Origin: Clostridia bacterium
Lineage (GTDB): Bacteria; Bacillota; Clostridia; Oscillospirales; CAG-272
Assembly: GCA_017455945.1 (NCBI GenBank)
Contig: JAFTLM010000071.1
Coordinates: 1 to 16,447, forward strand
Direction of reading: 5' to 3'
Length of the DNA stretch: 16,447 nucleotides
In this document: piece after piece, positions 14,001 to 16,447 of the stretch
Position numbering within the stretch: the stretch's first letter is position 1
Layout: every line of letters starts with the position of its first letter
Position numbers and translations under genes: made by a program
Notes under the pieces: generated by a model
What the model was told of the DNA's origin: nothing
Databases searched by the model: none
What the model saw: the letters and a program-made list of their open reading frames with translations, nothing else

Positions 14001-14804
14001 TTAATATTTCAAAAGATTGAGTCGGTCATAAAGGTCTTCTACCTTACGACCAGTGGGTTGTGCCTCTTTGGGCGCGATTTTAGCCGCTTCCGCAATCATG
14101 TGGTGACGCAGCTTGTTCTTCAAGTTGGTCTCTACAATCTTGCGAGAGAACAGCATCGATGCCTTGGGAGCATCATCTTTGGTTTCGGGCTTGTCCTCTT
14201 CGGACTCAGCGCCTTCGACAGTTACAGTTTCCTTTGCCTGCAACATGGTGTCACGGGTAAGGATGCCGTCAATGAAACCGAGTTCAAGAGCCTTATTGGC
14301 ATCCATCCAGGTTTCGGCATCCATAAGGTGAGCAAGCCTTGCACGGGAAAGTCCTGTCTTGATTTCATAAGCGTTGAGGATAGAATCCTTTACGCTACTG
14401 AGCATCTCAATCGCCTTCTCCATTTCCTCAGCATCGCCCATTGCAACCGTCATGGGGTTGTGAATCATGAGCATTCCAACGGGAGACATAAGAACCTCTG
14501 TTCCGGCCATTGCGATAACGGAAGCAGCCGAAGCCGCGATGCCGTCAATCTTAACCGTGACAGAACCTTTATAGTCCATCAGCATATTGTAGATTTGAGC
14601 CGCCGCTACACAATCGCCACCGGGACTGTTAATCCAAATAGTGATGTCGCCAGTGCCCGCCTCAAGTTCATCTCGGAAAAGCTGAGGGGTAACGTCATCG
14701 TCAAACCAGCTTTCCTCTGCGATGGTGCCGTTGAGGTGTAGAGTTCTCATTGCCGGGGCTGTCTCCGTCTGTGCCTGATTCGTCCAGTTCCAAAACTTCT
14801 TCAT
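14001..14804 (-). CDS. ClpP-like prohead protease
   Basis: A 267-residue serine protease of the ClpP/S14 group used as a phage prohead maturase. INSPGGDCVAAAQIYNML is the substrate-binding and oxyanion region, GIAASAASVIAMAG holds the nucleophile Ser92, and MLMIHNPMT holds His115. The acid position lies in LMDAETWMDANKALELGFID (Asp162 or Glu164); which residue completes the triad is not certain. After residue about 190 comes an acidic linker and a basic C-terminal tail with KIVETNLKNKLRHHMI. The ATG at 14804 is chosen over 14828 because AAGGAGG (14814-14820) is nine bases upstream. The first 34 codons overlap the portal gene in another frame. It should cleave the capsid delta domain encoded next. 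Confidence 0.93.
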   Translation of the reverse strand: MKKFWNWTNQAQTETAPAMRTLHLNGTIAEESWFDDDVTPQLFRDELEAGTGDITIWINSPGGDCVAAAQIYNMLMDYKGSVTVKIDGIAASAASVIAMAGTEVLMSPVGMLMIHNPMTVAMGDAEEMEKAIEMLSSVKDSILNAYEIKTGLSRARLAHLMDAETWMDANKALELGFIDGILTRDTMLQAKETVTVEGAESEEDKPETKDDAPKASMLFSRKIVETNLKNKLRHHMIAEAAKIAPKEAQPTGRKVEDLYDRLNLLKY

Positions 14805-16065
14805 CGGGTGTTTCCTCCTTTCCGTCATCGGTGGTTATATTTGCAAAAGCTCCCGCATTTCTCATCGGTAGCATATTGCCGTTAATAAGATAAAGGTCAC
14901 CGCCCTCCTCTGTGGGAATGCGGTCAAGGTTTTCAAGCTCTCTAATGTCGTTGGCGGACATCCATCCGTTCTGTCTTCCGATGGCATAGCCATTCATACG
15001 GCTTTGGTAATCACCACGAAGCAAGCCTTCCAAGTTGAATTTAACGTATAAGGTCTTCTTCTCTTCCGGTGTTAGCAAGGAACGCATAATGGACTGCTCC
15101 CAACGAATGACCCATGGGTCCAGGGTGTACTTTACGAATTCGAGAGATTGCTGCTCTATATTTGAAAAGCTCGACTTCTCAAGATCACCGACCATGTGAG
15201 GCGGCACCCTAAAAATTCGAGCGATTTCGTTGATTTGGAATTTACGTGTTTCAAGGAACTGCGCCTGTTCGGGTGAAATAGCAATAGGCGTATATTTCAT
15301 GCCCTCCTCAAGCACTGCTATTCGGTTTGCGTTACCGCTACCGCCGAATGTACTCTGCCAGCTCTCACGAACACGCTGTGGGTCTTTGATCGTGCCTGGG
15401 TGTTCAAGCACACCACCGGGCTGTGCTCCGTTGGCAAAGAACTTGGCACCATACTCCTCACACGCAATAGCCATACCGATAGCGTTCTTTGCCATCGCAA
15501 TGGGGCTATAGCCTACAAGTCCATCAAAGCCAAGACCTGGGATATGCAAAACCTCGGAAGGCTTTAGGATAACCGATGAGCCTTTCATCGTAGGCGCTTC
15601 CTCGTTAGAACGCTGATAGGTGTAGTAAAGCTGTCCGCGCTCATCACGATCCACGCTCATCTTGTTCGGCATCAAAGGATACAGCGCCACGACCTCATTC
15701 TTACCATTACGGATAATCTGCGCGTAGGCGTTTCCCCACAGCAAAAGATGCGTCATAAGCGTCTCTCTGAAAACAAAGCTTGACATTTCAGGGTTTGGCT
15801 CATCGTGAAGAAGCAAATAAAGCGGATGGTCGACAGCCTTCTCCTTGCCACCCTCATCGGTGTATTTATATAAGTGTAGCGGCAGTCCTGCGACCGCTTC
15901 TGCAAGAATACGAACACACGAATAAACCGCTGTCATCTGCATTGCGGATCGTTCGTTAACGTGTTTTCCTGCGGTCGAACCACCCATGAAAAAGGTGTAA
16001 GCACTTCCTGCCGTACTGTTTTGAGGCTTATCGCGGGACTTAAAGAGTCCTGAAAAAATGCCCAT
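14701..16065 (-). CDS. Portal protein, HK97 family
   Basis: A 454-residue portal that forms the dodecameric DNA channel at one capsid vertex. Family signatures include RSAMQMTAVYSCVRILAEAV near residue 40-60, VALYPLMPNKMSVDRD, EVLHIPGLGFDGLVGYSPI, the ARIFRVPPHMVGDLEKSSFS block near residue 280, and NGWMSANDIRELENLDRIP near 375-395. The tail after about residue 405 is acidic, then basic (QRHHRRGKLV), and overlaps the protease gene by 104 bases. The ATG at 16065 is preferred over 16083 because GAGGAGG lies six bases upstream of it and the longer form would overlap the terminase stop. Confidence 0.96.
   Translation of the reverse strand: MGIFSGLFKSRDKPQNSTAGSAYTFFMGGSTAGKHVNERSAMQMTAVYSCVRILAEAVAGLPLHLYKYTDEGGKEKAVDHPLYLLLHDEPNPEMSSFVFRETLMTHLLLWGNAYAQIIRNGKNEVVALYPLMPNKMSVDRDERGQLYYTYQRSNEEAPTMKGSSVILKPSEVLHIPGLGFDGLVGYSPIAMAKNAIGMAIACEEYGAKFFANGAQPGGVLEHPGTIKDPQRVRESWQSTFGGSGNANRIAVLEEGMKYTPIAISPEQAQFLETRKFQINEIARIFRVPPHMVGDLEKSSFSNIEQQSLEFVKYTLDPWVIRWEQSIMRSLLTPEEKKTLYVKFNLEGLLRGDYQSRMNGYAIGRQNGWMSANDIRELENLDRIPTEEGGDLYLINGNMLPMRNAGAFANITTDDGKEETPDEEVLELDESGTDGDSPGNENSTPQRHHRRGKLV
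14814..14820 (-). promoter_or_regulatory. Ribosome binding site of the protease inside the portal gene
   Basis: Reads AAGGAGG on the minus strand, nine bases before the ATG at 14804, and lies within the portal coding frame. It decides the protease start and shows that the 104-base overlap is real. Confidence 0.75.
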
Positions 16066-16079
16066 TGTTAATCCTCCTC

Positions 16080-16447
16080 TCAAATAAATAAGAGCCCGCG
16101 TCCATCATAAACGCTGGCACTGGTGTCGTTGCCACAACGTATTGCTCTGTCGAGCGCCATGATTGTCGCTACGGCACCATCTATTTTTTCTGTAGACTTT
16201 TCCTTGTCGGGTTTGATATTTCCCGCCGGGTCGGTCTTTATAAAAATGTTGTCCATCATCCAACGAAGAACTGCATGCCCTCCGTGCGCGATTTTCTCGC
16301 TAAGCACCAGGTTCATAAGCTCCTTTGTTGGAGGTGACATATCCTTGAATCCTTGTCCGAAAGGAACTACGGTGAATCCCATGCCTTCAAGGTTCTGCAC
16401 CATCTGTACAGCGCCCCAACGGTCAAAGGCAATTTCACGAATATTGA
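16080..16447 (-). CDS. terL: Terminase large subunit, C-terminal part (cut by window edge)
   Basis: The frame runs open from the right edge to TGA at 16080, giving the last 121 residues of a phage large terminase. The visible part is the C-terminal nuclease region: EIAFDRWGAVQMVQNLEGMG, FTVVPFGQGFKDMSPPTKEL, KIAHGGHAVLRWMMDNIFIK and DKEKSTEKIDGAVATIMALD, the last carrying the Asp of the conserved DG-A metal-site motif. The ATPase domain and start lie outside the window, so the ATG at 16403 is only an internal Met. The enzyme packages DNA through the portal encoded next and cuts concatemers. It ends 14 bases before the portal ATG, whose ribosome binding site fills the gap. Confidence 0.95.
   Translation of the reverse strand, partial: NIREIAFDRWGAVQMVQNLEGMGFTVVPFGQGFKDMSPPTKELMNLVLSEKIAHGGHAVLRWMMDNIFIKTDPAGNIKPDKEKSTEKIDGAVATIMALDRAIRCGNDTSASVYDGRGLLFI

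Noticed and set aside
12563..14020. 485-codon plus-strand open frame antisense to the capsid gene
   Set aside because: It lies opposite a certain HK97 capsid protein, has low-complexity Gly/Ser/Leu composition without recognisable domains, and arises from the codon bias of the capsid strand. All other genes run on the minus strand.
1..16447. Promoters, terminators, tRNAs, insertion sequences or attachment sites
   Set aside because: Gene junctions are too short and filled by ribosome binding sites; I saw no convincing -35/-10 pair, stem with T-run, tRNA fold or terminal inverted repeat.

Overview
The window is a continuous stretch of a siphovirus-type tailed phage or prophage genome: the late (virion structure) operon. 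Every supported gene lies on the minus strand, so biological order runs from position 16447 down to 1. Genes abut or overlap by 1-8 bases almost throughout, most have strong AGGAGG-type ribosome binding sites, and there is no intergenic gap above about 25 bases. The Shine-Dalgarno strength and the protein families (phi13-type major tail protein, SPP1/HK97-type connectors, Sipho_tail Dit, prophage endopeptidase tail protein) point to a Firmicutes host, probably a gut clostridium; the host assignment is inference.

Head module (16447 to about 11344): C-terminal part of the terminase large subunit (cut by the window edge), HK97-family portal, ClpP-like prohead protease, HK97-fold major capsid protein, gp6-like head-tail connector, SPP1 gp16-like adaptor, an HK97 gp10-like component interrupted by an in-frame TAA, and a small tail-terminator-like protein.

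Tail module (11338 to about 677): major tail tube protein, tail assembly chaperone with a classic A_AAA_AAC -1 frameshift site giving a 127-residue G-type and a deduced 190-residue GT-type product, an 1184-residue tape measure protein, Dit, Tal (endopeptidase-like tail protein), an Ig-like tail protein, and a 746-residue repeat-bearing fibre ending in a peptidase S74 intramolecular chaperone. Two small genes follow: a DUF1617-like protein and a single-span membrane protein, probably at the start of the lysis module. A ribosome binding site at the left edge announces another gene just outside.

Together the genes encode DNA packaging (terminase, portal), head assembly and maturation (capsid, protease), joining (connectors, gp10-like, terminator), tube and length control (major tail protein, chaperones, tape measure) and host recognition (Dit, Tal, Ig-like protein, fibre). 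I did not find a wholly new system. The points most worth attention are the nonsense codon in the gp10-like gene, the unannotated frameshift extension, the coiled-coil insertion and 44-residue repeat array in the tape measure, and the fibre repeats that are near-identical in protein but strongly diverged at synonymous sites.
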